Of a DNA stretch of 64,000 nt, positions 51,801-64,000 are shown piece after piece. The DNA is from Plantago elongata (Eukaryota; Streptophyta; Magnoliopsida; Lamiales; Plantaginaceae). The notes beneath the pieces are model-generated. The model did no database searches. It had not been told where the DNA came from and worked only from the letters and a program-made list of their open reading frames with translations. Both the position numbers and the translations under genes were made by a program. The stretch covers positions 1 to 64,000 of the forward strand of contig JAYMSP010000090.1 in the NCBI GenBank assembly GCA_036897095.1, written 5' to 3'. The stretch's first letter is position 1; each line of letters begins with the position of its first letter.

Positions 51801-54800
51801 CAGTGTACAATCAAATAGCAAAAGGCAAAGTACTCAAGGTACTCCTTTAGTGTCTGAAGTAGCAGGGTTTTGTTTGTAGTCAAGTCATACCAGAACTGGT
51901 GTCAATGTAAATACCCTAGTTATCCAAAATAAGCAACCAAATGTATTTAGATTTCACCCAAGTAGCAAAAATTCTGACCTCAGTAGTAAAGTGCGAAGAG
52001 GCAAGAGGATCCAAGTACTCGTTAAATGTATTCCTGTACAGTTCATTGTATTCCTCGGTGGTCACTTCCTTGGGGTTACGGAGCTGCATCAGCCAAAAAT
52101 GCATTAATTATAGAGGGAGCTTCACAAACCAAAGACAAGAGCAGCTATCTAGCATAAAACTCAGTTACTCACCCATATTGGCTGTGTCTCATTGGTAAGC
52201 TCCCAATCCCAGTACCGCTCAACTACAGTTTTCTTTTTCTTCTGGTGCATCAAGATCATTCGGTTATACATGATCATAATTAAACCGACAAACTTCAATT
52301 TTGTAGGCACGAAAAGTGTTCAAAGATAGAAATCAAGCTTGTAACAGTACCTCTGTTTTCTCACCCTGTTCATCCTTACCAGCTTCAGCTGGAGCCTCAT
52401 CAACCTCAACCTGCAAAGGACTGATATTAGAAGGTGCACCAAGATGAATGCACTCATGGATCAAACATCTTCAGCAAAATAGCATGATCAACTTCAGAAA
52501 TTGGCAGCCAAAAGAATACAAGCACATCAATATCAAATAGGATTAATATGCTTTAAAATACATACCTCTTTGGTATGTCCTTTCTCTTGCCATGTGAAAA
52601 TAGGGAAGGAAACAAATTGTGAATAGTTCTTTACAAGCTTCTGGACTCTCTCTGGATGTGCAAAACCTTTATCATCACGCTAATAACCCCAGAAAACAAG
52701 ACCAAGGTCAAGCAACAAGATTAATCTAAAAAAGAAGAGTATGTTCAAATAGAAATACAGTCATCAACCTTAAGATACAGAGTCAGCCGGGTACCCCTTG
52801 GGATGAGCTTAGCAGGATCAGTCTCCTCTCTGATTGTGTAGGAACCTGCATTTGCTTCTCCTTCCCATACATATTGCCGATCAGATTTAGGACTTTTTGT
52901 GGATACCTCAACCTATAGGTGGAAATGGAAGTGAGTAAAACTGGTAGTTACACCTTTAGCTTCAGAAGAAGGAACAATCTAAGTAGTACAGCTGACATGC
53001 CACATACCTTCTCTGAAACAAGGAATGCTGAATAAAACCCCACACCGAATTGTCCGATTAAATTGCTGTCCACATTAGAATCTTTATTATCCTGTTGGAC
53101 AGTAACAATGTTAGATACTAAATATTTTTCCTTGGCAAGATATAGAGAACGTTTAACCATTTATTTCAAGAATCAGGAAAAAGATTGCACCTTCAAGGCT
53201 TTTAAGAACTTAGCAGTTCCACTTTGTGCAATGGTACCAAGGCAATCGACAATCTCCTGGCGTGTCATACCAATTCCAGAGTCTCTGCACAAACATTTGT
53301 GAGCAAGCAATACAGAATACATGAGAAAATCCATAGTTCATGCAACATACGTAATTGTAATTATTCCGTTGTCTTTGTCAGTCTGGATACGAATGTCAAG
53401 ATCAGATCCATCCTTTAATAAGTCAGGCTCAGTGACACTTAAAAACCGCAGTTTGTCCAATGCATCACTTGCATTGCTGAAAAAAAAGAAAAAGAAAGGT
53501 CTTAGTGATTGACGAATAAACATTCGGGGGGCATGAAGAAACAAAATGAAGGCAACAATTATTGAAATGATAGCTAAGTAGAATGAAAATCAAAAGGCAG
53601 GCCTGCTTGATTGATAATTGAAATGCTTTTGCCAGTGTGGTGAAGAATAATCAGCTATACATGTGGTAAACAGACACATCCATCACATTTCAGTATCACA
53701 CTATTTTAGAAACTGTAGCCAACAGAAAAAATCATAGACTGAAACCACAAAATATTAATACTAAATCAATAAGCATACATGAAACCACCTCGGGTACTTC
53801 GTGACAATTTACACAAGCTATTGACTGGAAATGGATTTGGATGGGAAAAAAAAAGGAGAAACATAAGCACAAGAAATACAATCTAACTGACAGACCATCA
53901 GTTTTTACACTTGACAACTTAAAACGGTACACTTAATAAATGTTTCTTCATTTAGATACATGTTACTCATCCAGCTTACGTAAGACTCACTTTAACATAT
54001 TACACCATCTCAATAAGAAAGCATTAGAAAGCAAGTCTAAACACACTTTGAAACATTCCCAAGGATATGAACACAAACTCGCCGACTTTTTTTACAAGAC
54101 ATCACAAAAAAAAAAAAAAAAAAAAAAACAAAGCAAGACGGTATCCCCAGAAGCAACATATTTCACTAATAAGCCTAATATATAGACAAGGTCAACATGA
54201 AAAGCAACCAAGTAGTTACATTTAGTTTACTAGTAGCACAAAAAACAAAAAAATATAGCATTGAGATGACATGCCTGATGAGTTCCCGAAGAAAAACATC
54301 CTTGTTGCTGTATAAACTGTTCACGATAAGGTCCATTAGACGGCTAACCTGTGATAGAAAAGTAAACCAGTTACCAATGGTAGACCAAATACAAATGTTG
54401 CTAGAATATGTTAGTACTGGATGTCTGGAATTCTATTCACCTCAGCCTGGTACTCAAATTTCTCAACTGGAGATTCTGATGCAGCCGATGCAGTTGACTC
54501 AGAACGATGGCCCTTGACTGGATTGTTTCTCAGGTTGAATGGCACAGTTAGCCTCGTAGAATTGCCCGTGTCACATTTCAACAGGGAGTACCACCTCCTA
54601 TCACTCTCTCCAGGCTGCTAAAACCCATAAACAAGTATAATTTATTTACCACAAACCACGAAAGTGAGTACAGTACACGTTAATAAATCGACGTTTGCCT
54701 ATAATACATAGATACAACAAACAAAAGGCAAAAATGTTAGCTTTACCATTTGTCATTAAGGGCGTTTCATTGAAGCTTCACATTTCCTTAAACTATCTCC

Positions 54801-55110
54801 AATTAGTAAGTTTTATCAGTAAAAACACAATCTTGAAATTGAAATACACCGATTATTCAAAAAACTCGATTAATCAATCAACCACTAGAAGTCAAATTGG
54901 TACCAAAAAAATAGTGACTTGAAGCAGAAAAGACACAAACTTTATTAATTAAACAACAAGAATATGTCAAGATGGTACCAAGGAAAATTAATTTAAAGCA
55001 GAAAGTACCGATTGGTGATGGAAGGGAGTGGTGGAAGAAAGAGGCGCTGCAACATTCCGGTAGCGGTTTTGTAGGAGAGCAGAAACGGAACGCCTTGAAA
55101 GCCTGTGCAT
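48896..55110 (-). CDS. HSP90-6: Mitochondrial heat shock protein 90 (HSP90-6 / TRAP1-like)
   Basis: An ATP-dependent chaperone of the mitochondrial matrix. Twenty exons: 55110-55009, 54614-54441, 54348-54275, 53476-53351, 53284-53191, 53091-53008, 52912-52769, 52679-52566, 52410-52351, 52241-52173, 52083-51979, 51303-51163, 51063-50971, 50872-50795, 50649-50395, 50288-50186, 49832-49658, 49559-49454, 49371-49282, 49063-48896; 784 residues. The Arg-rich N-terminus ([20 protein letters not shown]) is a presequence close to that of Arabidopsis HSP90-6. GHKL ATPase motifs: [49 protein letters not shown]. An acidic linker ([20 protein letters not shown]) precedes [17 protein letters not shown]. 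The middle domain has [10 protein letters not shown] and the C-terminal domain ends without MEEVD, as expected for an organellar form. Intron 3 uses a GC donor (cag|gcatgt). The start of exon 2 could be 3 bp earlier (54617), adding one Gln. Confidence 0.95.
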
Positions 55111-55214
55111 TTTTGTGGTTTGGTTGATTGCTTGAGTGATGAGTGTTTGAGAGAAAGAAGAAAGTGCTTGGTTTGCTACCGGAGTGAAAATGGAGTAGGG
55201 TTTTAGAGAGGTTT

Positions 55215-55226
55215 TAGAAGCTTCTA
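55215..55226. promoter_or_regulatory. Candidate heat shock element upstream of HSP90-6
   Basis: The 12-bp perfect palindrome tagaagcttcta contains the inverted GAAnnTTC modules bound by heat shock factors, with a further GAA four bases on (tctagtgaac). It lies about 105 bp upstream of the HSP90-6 ATG and about 620 bp upstream of GC1 in the shared divergent region. Two perfect modules are the minimum for binding, so activity is plausible but unproven. Confidence 0.5.
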
Positions 55227-55845
55227 GTGAACCATAGACATGGACCTAATGGCAATGGGGCTTTTTGAGTTTTTCTTTTTCTTTTTTTCTTTTTTCTTAG
55301 GAGGGCATTTTCGTCTAATATCGACCTCTGTTGGGTCTTTTTATAAGACGGAGTCGAATTTTACTACTGTCGGGTTGATCTAAATAGTTTTTAATATATT
55401 ACTTCAAAAATTAATACGTTTTCTTATCCTACAAATTGTTCTCACTTGTAAATGCACGGGATAACTTTTAATTCTTCATTCATCATCCCATTTACGTAAA
55501 GGATATCCGCTAAAAATTTAAAACAATATACACGCTTAACTTTACGATTTTTTTTTCTTTTTAATTCTAGATTGGAAAATGTGCACTTTCGTAAAAATAG
55601 TTTTCTCAATGTTCTTAAACTCACACAATTGGATAACAGTAGTGGAAACAAGAAACAAAATTGGATTTTGAGTTTTAGTGAAGGATGTGGCTCCATACAT
55701 CTCACACAATTTCTTGGCACAATGACTGAAAAAGCCAACAGAAGCTTCATCTTCTCTATTGCTCTCATTTGCTTGATTCTACAGCTTTCCAAGACTCAAT
55801 TGGGTCCAGTGAAAACCAGCCAGAAACTCTCTCTCACCTTCTATA

Positions 55846-58800
55846 ATGGAGCTTTCCATTTCTTGGGCAAACTCCATTTCTCCAGCTCTTCACTGTCCAA
55901 GAGTCTCCCCTGTACATTCTTTGCTCTGCAAAAGTTGGATCTTTGTATTTCTACTGGCATTTCTTACTCTGTTTCATTTGTGCAGGTATGGAGAGTCAGA
56001 AAGATGACAGCTTTCAGTGTCAATTGCTCAGGGGCATCCCAGAAGGCAAGTTTTCACATAAAAGAACAACCTTTACCATTTGGTGAACTGTTCTTGTTAA
56101 GTTTTTCAATTGAAATGTGGTCAATTGCATAAGATTTTGATTGGTTAGTATGTGAAATGTTTGATTTTGTGGCGGTTTCTAAGCATCATTATCATACACT
56201 TGTACTAGAGTCTTAAATTTTGGCAAGAATTTAGTGCATTTTTAGCTGGGAATAGTTGAAGTAATGCTCCATTTATATGTACACATAGTTAAGTCTGTTG
56301 TGTGAGTTTTTCCCATTTAAGATGATAAGCAGCTCAGTAAGCAAGAGGGCTTGCTTGTTTGTCATAGTTAATTATTAGCTGAATCGGGTTTTGCTTGCTT
56401 TGTTTGTTATACGACAGGGAGACGAGATGATTGTATCGATAACTGGAGCAACAGGGTTTGTAGGTAAACGGTTGGTGCAAAGATTACAAGCAGGTACTTA
56501 TTGTTATTCCACATTCATGTTGGTCAATGGGCATGATGACTAAGTTAACAATAAGAAGATGGGATATAAAGTGTGCAAACGATTTACGCTTGAAAGATAT
56601 GAATTTCTTTCTGTTTGTCATGCTTACCCTCATACGAGCAAAAACAAATGGCTGAAATCAAATTGCTAATAAATTTATAAAATATGCTGCAACGAGTTAT
56701 ATATACTCAATAGCTTGTGACTTAATTTGCTTACTCTATGGTTTCAATACTAATGGACTGGTTTTGTTTCTCGTGTTGCGTAGAGGATCATCGTGTTCGG
56801 GTGCTAACGAGATCAAAGTCAAAAGCCCTGTCAATATTTCCGGGTAAGAAGGTAATGAAGCTGTAGTTTGTACGGATTTCACTATGTGACTCATGTTATG
56901 TGTTGATGAGTTTGATAACCATGTTTGTTCCTTGCGATAGCTGACATGAAATGTACCCCAAATCCAGCAGTGTTTTGTTAATTAAAAGTTGTGATACACC
57001 AATTCTTGGACAAACTCAAGGAGAGAACATAACGTAATTAAATACCCCATCTTGTTCAATGATCATATAGAAACAAGATAAATAGCTGGCAGATTACACT
57101 GTTTACGGATTTCTGGTATCCGATCTCATCATGATTCATGCCTTCCTGATGCCTCTCGTTCTAGACTATTTTGTCACTACGCATTCCATTTCTCAAAATT
57201 TTGTCTCACTTATGCTTCCGCTAAAGTTGTTTGTATTTTTGTAGTCAGGGACTTTCCCGGAATAGTAATAGCAGAAGAGCCAGAATGGAATAAGTGCATT
57301 CAAGGTTCTACAGCAGTAGTAAATCTAGCTGGAATGCCTATAAGTACAAGATGGTCACCTGAGGTATGTTGTAAAAATTAGCATGCCTAACTAAATATTG
57401 TTTTCCCTAGGATATAACTACTCAGACTTCTCTTTACAGCATTTTCATTTGAATGTTACAGATAAAAAAAGAGATCAAAGATAGCAGAATTAGAATTACC
57501 TCAAAGGTTACAATCACCTATCCTTAACAAAATTTCTTCTTATGCTGCAACTGCAACTGGTTGGGTGTTGAAGCAAGATTAATTGTTCCGGTTCATATGA
57601 TAAGGTCACTGATAAAATAAAATACTGGATTGTGCAGGTTGTAGATGTAATAAATAACTCACCTGATGAAATCCGCCCAAAAGTTTTGATCAGTGCAACA
57701 GCCGTTGGTTACTATGGTATGTGTCTTGGACTACTCAATTCATTACCTTATTGTTCATCTAGTTATCCTGTACTTGGATTGTAAAAATTAGTGAAACTAG
57801 CATGACAAACAAACTCATATATGAGCTCTTAATGCATTTGTTTCTTAATCACGAATTGTTCTACTCCTATTTGATGTACTCAGGGACTAGTGAAACACGT
57901 GTATTTGATGAGCAAAGTCCATCAGGAAATGATTACCTGGCAGCGGTAATCAGTTTTACTGTGTTCTTGATCAAAGACAATTCTAGCTATGTGCATCTTT
58001 GAAAGCAAATCTTGCATCTCTTTTTTCTCCCATGTCGGATCCAATGCTTTTTTTTTAAAATCAGGTTTGTAGAGAATGGGAAGCGACTGCTTTGAGCACT
58101 AATAAAGATGTCAGAGTTACGCTCATCCGTATTGGTGTTGTACTCGGAAAAGAGGGCGGAGCTTTAGGTGTGATTTTGTACCTCTTTTTTTTTTCCTTCC
58201 TTGTTACTCTATGAACAATTTGAGATTCAAAAGCAAAATCTACTGTGTTCATGAAAATATTGCAATTTATTGACTCCTTTCAGTATCTCTACAGCTAAAA
58301 TGATACCCCTCTTCCAGTTGTTCGCTGGTGGACCTTTGGGCTCCGGAAAGCAGTGGTACTACACTAGTCCTGACAAGATGTCATTAATTTATATAGCATT
58401 TAAATGTACCCTTTATGAAACTCATTTTGAATGTCGGAAGAAGAATATTTTTCATGTCCTTTCTTGAAATTTAAATTGCCCCAACAAGTGCTATCTTAGT
58501 AGTGACATCATAGAACTTTCTATTTTGGTTCGTTAAAACTCTGTCAAAACCTTTATTGTGTTTTGTTATCTTGCCCCTACACAGGTTCTCATGGATTCAT
58601 GTCGATGACATAGTAAACCTGATCTATGAAGCTTTATCCAACCCATCGTATAAAGGTGAAACTTACTGATCCTACAATTTCTGTCTTTGATGACTACAAG
58701 TTGGGTTGAGTAGAATTCTGTATCAAATGATGATGGTTCTAGTTGGGTTTTCCCTTCCACATCATAGTAGTATCAGCAGAAGCTAATAAGTAACTGTTTT

Positions 58801-59651
58801 AGTTACAAATATGATGCAAGACATATGTCAATTCCACCATGATATATGATAATTATTGGGAGGCCAAAGTTTCACTCTCAAGTTGTCTTTCAAATCGTTA
58901 GATTAAAGGAACTTTAACAGGTCTTCCTAAAAGCTTTTGTAATATTTTGGGATTTTGAATAATTATGCGAAGATAAACTTGAAAGTAGCTAGAGTTTGGT
59001 GAATCAAGAAATATACGGATATTTATCATGGCTTTTGCTTCCATCAAGTCGAAAACAGTATTTATGTTTTATGCTAAACTTCCAATACTCCTTTTCTGAC
59101 ATAGTTCATGTGCAATACAAATAGGAGTCATCAATGGCACAGCACCAAATCCAGTTCGCTTCTCAGAACTGTGTAATCATTTGGGATCTGTAATGGGACG
59201 ACCATCGTGGCTGCCTGTGCCAGACGTTGCACTCAAAGCTGTTCTTGGCGAAGGTGCTACTGTGGTAAGACCCTGTCCCTCATAGATGAAACTCTTGCAT
59301 TCTTGTCTGAAATTTGTCATAAATGGTTAACAAGCTGCTGGATTCTATTGTCTTGCCTCACTATCAAGCAGTATGTCCCAGTGGTTCAAATTATCTGATT
59401 TCTGTCACCTACAAATAATAGTACTTTCTCCAAGGACATCAACACCAATGTGTCTTAAATTTCATTTGAGTTTTCCTGCGTGTTCCTTTAAGCGTAACAC
59501 CTTTTGTTTCGTCTTTAAGTGTACTGATTCATGTGCATTATTCCAGGTACTTGAAGGACAAAAGGTTCTGCCCACCAGGGCCAAGGAACTTGGATTCACT
59601 TTCAAATATCCCTATGTCAAAGATGCTCTGAAAGCAATCATGTCTTCATAA
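55846..59651 (+). CDS. GC1: GIANT CHLOROPLAST 1 / SulA, SDR39U1-type epimerase-family protein
   Basis: A plastid inner-envelope protein needed for normal chloroplast division, built on an NAD(P)-binding SDR fold. Exons: 56004-56045, 56418-56493, 56784-56843, 57245-57363, 57462-57506, 57638-57716, 57884-57945, 58065-58167, 58295-58355, 58585-58655, 59125-59264, 59547-59651; 320 residues from the ATG at 56004. Motifs: [17 protein letters not shown] (GxxGxxG nucleotide loop), [67 protein letters not shown] and [20 protein letters not shown]. The transit peptide is probably encoded from 55846 ([20 protein letters not shown]), joined by a short intron whose donor I could not fix, so the 5' end is provisional. 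The intron after 56045 has a GC donor (aag|gcaagt). Orthology is clear from length and blocks. Confidence 0.9.
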
Positions 59652-60551
59652 CATCTCAACATCCATCTGATTCTTTATTCTTTTAACTTGTATCAGTTTT
59701 GTCATATTGCTACCAGTTAACTGATTAAACGATCAGAATGTCAACTCAACTTGATAATGCATTATGCCTTTGAGGGTACCTGGACTCATACATCATTACT
59801 ATTCAGGAGTTCCGCATGTTTCTACTCAATTTCTAAGGGGTAAGGCATTGGCAGGTGTTCTTGTCAGATTTCTAACATTAATCAAACAACAGAGTAATAT
59901 GGTTATGTAACACATTCATGCGTCCTTCATGACAATTAGAAACCTGAAATATTACTGTGGCCAGAAAGCAGCCAATGCATGCACATTTGTCTCATGCACT
60001 TTTTACTGTTATGAGAGTTAAAATTCATAAGGATTTTGTTCAAGTAGGGGTTTTCGATAGTACTCCCCCCGTACATTTGTCATTTGTCATTTTTTCAGCA
60101 AACTTCATACATTTTTCATTTTTAACCGTCCCACCAAACTTAATGTCATTCATAGCCGTCCACCAAGCTTCATACATTACTGAAAAAGTAAGTTACCCCA
60201 TCACAAATAAATAATAAACAATCTTAATTTTACACAAAAATTACACATTTTCACACTAAAACTACACTTTTTTCCATCCTTTTTAATTTTTATTATTACT
60301 TTAATTTATCGCATAGAACGACACGCTCACCCTAATGTATAAAGTTTGATGTGTCAATGTTTGATGTACACAAACATCAGAGAGAAGAAGAAAAGGGACA
60401 ACAAGAATGGTGACTCAGCTGAGAGGGTAATTAAGTTCAAAACATATATCTTCAGCTACACATTAGGGACGAAAAGACCATGATTTTACAGCTTTTAACG
60501 AGACGGGAGGTCTTAAAAGAACATAAGCAAAACATCATAATCAGTTTGCCA
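59652..60551. other. Convergent 3' spacer between GC1 and UFD1
   Basis: 3'UTRs of two convergent genes with a MITE-like insert at about 60062-60355. No further gene. Confidence 0.4.
60062..60355. mobile_element. Degenerate Stowaway-like MITE
   Basis: The left end tactccccccgtacatttgt looks like a mutated CTCCCTCCGT terminus. Inside it, caaacttcatacatttttca is partly mirrored by tgtataaagtttgatgtg near 60337. The middle has three related phrases with ccaccaaacttaatgtcatt-like wording. The ends are too decayed to fix exactly. Confidence 0.4.
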
Positions 60552-63500
60552 TCAACCCTTCAATGAGTACTTCTTTCCTGTAAAAGCCTGGAATTTTGGT
60601 TCTTCATTCTTTGGTGGCTCTTGCTTAGCCTCTTTCGGAGTTTCCTACAATACAAACAAAAGAATGAGTGTATATAGAGCCTAATTGACTCTCAACATAT
60701 ATCTATAGTATAAGAAAAAAGAGACCTTTTGTTTTTCCCCAGGGCGGCTAGTGTTTGATCCAAAAACAAGCTTCCCTTGTAGTTGGCGATTGGCACTTTG
60801 TGAACTGGAACTAGAGGAAGAAGCTTGCCCTGCAGGTACATCTGTTCGCTTCTCTTTTGAACCAGATGATGAAATGGGCGGAGGCTGCATCTGTAAAGGT
60901 TTCCCATCCAAGCGCCTCCCAGTACCAGTGAAAGGAATTAGTTTTGGTTCGTCTTCAGCTGGAGGCTCTTCTTGAACTGTAAAAACCGCCAAAAAGAAAG
61001 GGAACCTTGTGAGGTGAATTAGAGTTGCAAGTACTTAAATTTAGTTGAACACCAAACACTTTTTGGGCCAAATCATTGCATGCCTAGCAGGGTGCACAGA
61101 TGTGATGTAAAGTATAACAGACGTGTCTAAAAGGCAATGCGAGAATTGCTGTATTTGAGTGCTAGGGGTAACGTAAGCATGCTCGCGCTTCATGCAGGTA
61201 TATAACTATTTTTAATTATTTTTGTAAGAAGCGAAAGAGACATAGGAAATAGGTAAAAAATAGAAATAGCACCTTCAGATTGTTTGCCTGTTGGAACTGC
61301 CACAGCCGGTCTCTCAGGTTCCTTGTAATCAAGAGGTGGAGCAAAGTCGACTTCACAATCAGTCTCTATAATACTTATGGCATTGGATGGCTTTGCCTCA
61401 ACAATATCAATGTAATACTTCTTGTTATTGTAAGCCACCATGATGCTATCTCCTATGGTCAAGCAAGAAAAATTCCTTAGCGTAGTCTCCAGGCTGCAAT
61501 ACGAACAAATGGACATTAACATTATCCAACCGAAAAAGGAATTAATTTACATGGAAATTGGAATGGGCAGGAATAGGATTGCTCATTCAATTTTTCCGAA
61601 CCAACCATGCTTTTACATCGATAATATATGTTATAACACACAAAATCTGATACTTCCCCCACATAATTGTTCAACCATAAAATCAGATTAAATGGATGCT
61701 AATACAGGCATATGATCTATGCTTCTGCCCTTTTATACATAAAAACATTGGACGGCCATAAGCATGTAGGTACATAAAGTAAACATAGGGATTTGCAGAC
61801 ATGGTTCTTTTTCGCATTTTTGTCTCTCATTCTTTATGCAGTTGCAACTTGAATGAAATACAAGGAGATTTAGGAGACACCAAAAAGAAGAGAAACTACA
61901 CCACCGCCAAACACATCTAACTGCAATGGATTTAATTAATGCTCAGAAAAACAAATTTCACCAGACTTACATAGCTTTAGGGTTGGATATATCCAAGAAG
62001 TCGGTGGTGTGTGGTTGCAGTTTAACATAAGTACCCTTAGGTAGAGTAGCATTTTTCAACCGGACAATGTCTCCTTCTTGCAACAACAGATTCTCCATCA
62101 TCTACAAGACAAGAGTATCGAGCTCTTCAGCTAGAGTGGAAAAGCTATTAATAAAAGAGGTATAATGTAATAGGGCCTACCCAGTAAGGCATGTATATCA
62201 TGCCTTCTTCTGCAATGAACTCCAGAACCCCACAGTGAGAAACACGCTCGGTGGCAGCATTTCGGAGTTCAAATAACATAGGATAATCAATATGGAGTTG
62301 TGCTGCAGTATAAGTTGGTTGAAAAGTCAAAGAGAGATAACCAGCAAAGCATTGCAAGGCGGGCTTGAGAAACAATGTAAAATAGCAAAAAAGCATAATC
62401 AGAATTAGAGAGCACAACTAACCAAGACGGTCGAGCGCTGATGGAGGCATGATAACTGCATTCAATGGAAAGAGAGAATATAAGACCACAAAGTCCTAAG
62501 AATGTTACAAACTGCTAATATTTATGAACACATTGATCGCTTACTCTTATCCCCATTTTCTATTTGTGCCTGCAAATAAGAGATCGAAGAAATTAGTATT
62601 GTGCAAGAAATGGAAAAAAGGACAGTTTTAAGGGGCATATAGAGTAATAGCCGACAATGATTCACATGCGTAATTCAATTCTACAAAATATTTGCAACAT
62701 TGCAAGGCAACTAGAATATGAAACATCCCAAGTATCATCATGAAATAGTTCAGAATATTAACTTCAACTGTCCCAAATGTATCAAGGTATTGATAACTTG
62801 ATGTTAAAATGTTAACAGCGTACTCACTGCGAGCATCGATAAGATGTACAACACCGACATAATTGACAGTAGAAGACAAAGAATTTCTCGAGGAAATCTT
62901 TCCTACCTTGTCAATGAATGATGCTGGATAACACCGATATGTTTGCTCAAATGATGTCCCGTGGTATCCATATCCATCAAAAAACTGAAATGAAGTATAA
63001 CATAAAATACTGTCAGAAACTATGAGTGCAAACAATGATCGTAATTGTTAATGGCTCATAGTGCGCCAAAGGGCAAAGACAACTTGGAGCCGACATATGT
63101 CAAGATTTTATATCTAACAGATATCAACAATCCTTAAGCAACTAAGAGTCTAGGACATGTAACTTTGCACATATCCTGATTTCTGATGGTTTTTTATGAT
63201 CCACATGCATCGTTTTTGTGATACGAAGCTTCAGATTCATACTACATAAGCCTTGAATTTCATTCAATGGTCCAGGTGCTATAGTGACACATACTGCTCA
63301 GAAAACTATAGTCAATAAGATATGACACAGCAGTAAGGCACTGGAGTCTATAACATCAATACTAATAACTATGGTGAAAAACAAATCTGTAGGAAAACTC
63401 AACTAATATTCAGTATAATGGTCTCAATGCTACTTAATATACCCATCGGAAACGACTAAATTGATGGAAAGCTAAGCTTCAATCAAAATGATTCTCCTAC

Positions 63501-63995
63501 TAATGCCATATTTTGCTTGAAATGCATACATCATCATATTATCTCTAGCAGACCTTGTTTCTCAAGAGAATCGACTATCCAATATTCCGCTTCAACAAAG
63601 CAATCTTCTCTGGCATTGGCCTCAAGATAAAAGATTGAGTAAAACAACCCAAATCCAAGTATTGGTAGTAAAAATCCTAAAAGCCAATACCCCGTGATAA
63701 GAGATCATAACAAATGGATTACTAAACTAGCATCTTCCATGAATACCTATCGAAAGCTTCCACTAGCTCGAGGCGATAACTAAAGAGTTCTTGTTTCAAT
63801 TACAAATTCAGGAAATCAAAGATACTGGGAATAATGGACTCTATTAAACTGAATAGCAGCAAAACATAGACTATCAAAAGCCTCAAAACACAAAGCACAA
63901 AAATCTGAACTTTCTTCACACATAGTGAACAAGAAAAGGCAATACAAAACCACCAAGTACAAAAATTTGCTTGAGAACATTACCATATGATCCAT
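60552..63995 (-). CDS. UFD1: Ubiquitin fusion degradation protein UFD1
   Basis: A cofactor that with NPL4 recruits CDC48/p97 to ubiquitinated substrates, for example in ER-associated degradation. Nine exons: 63995-63984, 62984-62907, 62569-62545, 62455-62423, 62302-62181, 62101-61971, 61493-61273, 60976-60726, 60644-60552; phases agree, giving 321 residues, the usual UFD1 length. The first exon codes only MDHM. Exon 2 starts [20 protein letters not shown]. The UT3 double-psi barrel region runs through [69 protein letters not shown] and [19 protein letters not shown]. The C-terminus holds low-complexity SHP-like regions ([12 protein letters not shown], then [13 protein letters not shown]) that bind p97. 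The 1-kb first intron fills 62985-63983. It is convergent with GC1. Confidence 0.94.
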
Positions 63996-64000
63996 AATTG

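Noticed and set aside
55442-55792. Open frame on the minus strand between HSP90-6 and GC1
   Set aside because: No domain, overlaps the leader of GC1, AT-rich composition.

Overview
The window is nuclear DNA of a flowering plant, almost certainly a eudicot. Genes are intron-rich with GT-AG (rarely GC-AG) junctions, intergenic DNA is AT-rich, and every protein recognised is a plant family: BRAHMA, CYP86A, FLA7, NAT9, mitochondrial HSP90, GIANT CHLOROPLAST 1, UFD1, a MATE transporter and a CC-NBS-LRR protein. The NBS-LRR N-terminus resembles the R1/late-blight type of asterids, so an asterid (perhaps Lamiales) is a guess. No bacterial, organellar or viral block is present.

Layout. 1-12 kb is a broken-up, transposon-rich stretch: a pentatricopeptide-repeat gene split by a Copia-type fragment, a frameshifted NAM-associated/Harbinger-like gene behind a G-box-bearing tandem repeat, an intact eight-exon MATE gene, a small secreted Cys-rich peptide gene, and a COI1 exon-1 fossil with a complete hAT element in front of it. 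That hAT element carries a piece of a dUTPase gene. 12.5-24.3 kb is BRAHMA, the SWI/SNF2 ATPase, reconstructed on the minus strand as 14 exons and 2197 residues. Its introns hold a short SINE and a long near-perfect hairpin. 24.3-32 kb is gene-poor, with a dispersed repeat and a candidate Helitron containing a MITE nested inside a MITE. 32.4-34 kb is an intronless CYP86A fatty-acid omega-hydroxylase. 35.4-36.8 kb is FLA7 with a 5'UTR intron. 39.2-41.5 kb is rhomboid-like RBL14, 42.3-43.9 kb is N-acetyltransferase NAT9, 45-47.7 kb is the NBS-LRR gene with one frameshift, and 47.8-48.7 kb is a second copy of the dispersed repeat. 48.9-55.1 kb is mitochondrial HSP90-6 (20 exons, 784 residues), divergent from GC1/SDR39U1 at 55.8-59.7 kb. 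60.6-64.0 kb is UFD1, convergent with GC1.

The genes do not form a pathway. They are housekeeping genes in an order partly shared with Arabidopsis (from memory: BRM near CYP86A8, FLA7 near NAT9, GC1 next to UFD1), interspersed with mobile-element debris. I found no undescribed multi-gene system. The most interesting items are the gene-capturing hAT element with exact target-site duplications, the hairpin in BRAHMA intron 1, and the nested Helitron/MITE cluster. Exon coordinates were read by eye from splice consensus and checked for phase; UTRs and transcription starts are not resolved.
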